Part shown: piece by piece, positions 63,540 to 64,000 of the stretch
Layout of the letters: each line of letters starts with the position of its first letter
Numbering within the stretch: the stretch's first letter is position 1
Origin: Endosaccharibacter trunci
GTDB taxonomy: Bacteria > Pseudomonadota > Alphaproteobacteria > Acetobacterales > Acetobacteraceae
Direction: 5' to 3'
NCBI GenBank assembly: GCA_024515975.1
Contig: JAMSKV010000003.1
Coordinates: forward strand, 1 to 64,000
Length of the DNA: 64,000 bases
Program-made: the position numbers and the translations under genes
The notes under the pieces: model-generated
The model's input: the letters and a program-made list of their open reading frames with translations, nothing else
What the model was told of the DNA's origin: nothing
Databases searched by the model: none

Positions 63540-64000
63540 CTAAAGCACTCTGAGCGCGTCGCCTGCGTTGCGGTGCAGAGCGCGATAGCGCGCGAGGCGT
63601 TCGTTGTATTGCGCCGCCAGGCCCGGATCGGGCGCAACGATCTCCACGGTGTTCGGCGGCGTGCAGATGATGTCGGGCGATTCGCCGGTGACGGCCAGCC
63701 TTGCCAGGCGTGCGGCGCCGAACGCGCCGCCGGTCTCGCCCGCTTCCAGGCGCTTCAGCGGCAGGTCGAGCGCCGAGGCAATGATGGCGATCCAGCTGCG
63801 CGAGCGGGATCCGCCGCCGATCACCGAGGCGCTGTCGATCTGAGTGCCCGAGGCGCGGAGCGCGTCCAGGCAATCGCGCATGGAGAAGGCGACGCCTTCC
63901 AGCACCGCCTGGGTCAGAGCCGGGCGGTCGGTGTCGTAGGACAGGCCGGCGAACGCGCCGCGCACGGCGCCATCATTGTGCGGGGTCCGCTCGCCGCCGA
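63540..64000 (-). CDS. xylB: xylulokinase / FGGY-family carbohydrate kinase, 3' part only
   Basis: The C-terminal 152 codons lie in the window and the 5' part runs off the right edge. GERTPHNDGAVRGAFAGL and VLEGVAFSMRDCLDAL are the xylulokinase blocks, and the ATP-site motif VIGGGSRSRSW follows. It would phosphorylate xylulose to xylulose 5-phosphate. Other FGGY sugars cannot be fully excluded from this half. It lies 206 nt beyond the SDR gene in a convergent arrangement. Confidence 0.88.
   Translation of the reverse strand, partial: GGERTPHNDGAVRGAFAGLSYDTDRPALTQAVLEGVAFSMRDCLDALRASGTQIDSASVIGGGSRSRSWIAIIASALDLPLKRLEAGETGGAFGAARLARLAVTGESPDIICTPPNTVEIVAPDPGLAAQYNERLARYRALHRNAGDALRVL

Overview
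The window looks like a chromosomal segment of a high-GC alphaproteobacterium, most likely in the Rhodospirillales/Acetobacteraceae. This is inferred from gene order (suf cluster, tig-clpP-clpX-lon, nuo-birA-coaX-rnj-proS-lolC-lolD, dnaE, rpsB-tsf), the alphaproteobacterial short ProRS and the protein style; no search was run. Most of it is densely packed core genome with many 4-nt and 8-nt start/stop overlaps. The first ~2.5 kb differs: visibly lower GC, the start of an IS630-type transposase at the left edge, a gene-poor stretch and one polytopic membrane protein. It reads as the edge of an acquired or decaying region.

Layout. 1-2500: IS remnant, gene-poor stretch, large membrane protein. 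2500-8800: a minus-strand pair (divergent PEP-carboxylase-like protein plus MBL hydrolase), a VOC protein and a DUF445 protein. 8900-15560: complete SUF iron-sulfur cluster operon (Rrf2 regulator, sufB, C, D, S, sufU-type, DUF59/sufT, sufA). 15570-19130: minus-strand GNAT, RlmD-type rRNA methyltransferase and DEAD-box helicase. 19400-23420: GH15 glucoamylase, small CopD-like membrane protein, bifunctional NAD(P)HX repair enzyme and tRNA-Leu. 23500-29840: proteostasis block tig, clpP, clpX, lon. 29998-30238: tRNA-Val and tRNA-Asp. 30419-43425: respiratory complex I operon nuoA-L plus nuoN. 43427-50409: birA, coaX, rnj, proS, lolC, lolD. 50427-53706: topoisomerase IB, a LysR regulator and a divergent MFS exporter. 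53758-57189: dnaE. 57233-58636: sugar-porter MFS. 58921-61536: rpsB, tsf, recO. 61566-63334: LysR regulator and divergent SDR. 63540-64000: 3' part of a xylulokinase gene.

The two strongest oddities are these. (1) The complex I operon has no nuoM: nuoL ends and nuoN begins in a 4-nt ATGA overlap, leaving no room for the third antiporter-like subunit, while the other 13 subunits look intact. (2) The PEP carboxylase homologue keeps the N-terminal His motif and the LRAIP Arg, but has substitutions in several signature loops that hold catalytic residues in characterised PEPCs, and it overlaps an MBL hydrolase gene. No CRISPR array, prophage or obvious new defence island was seen; the rest is housekeeping.
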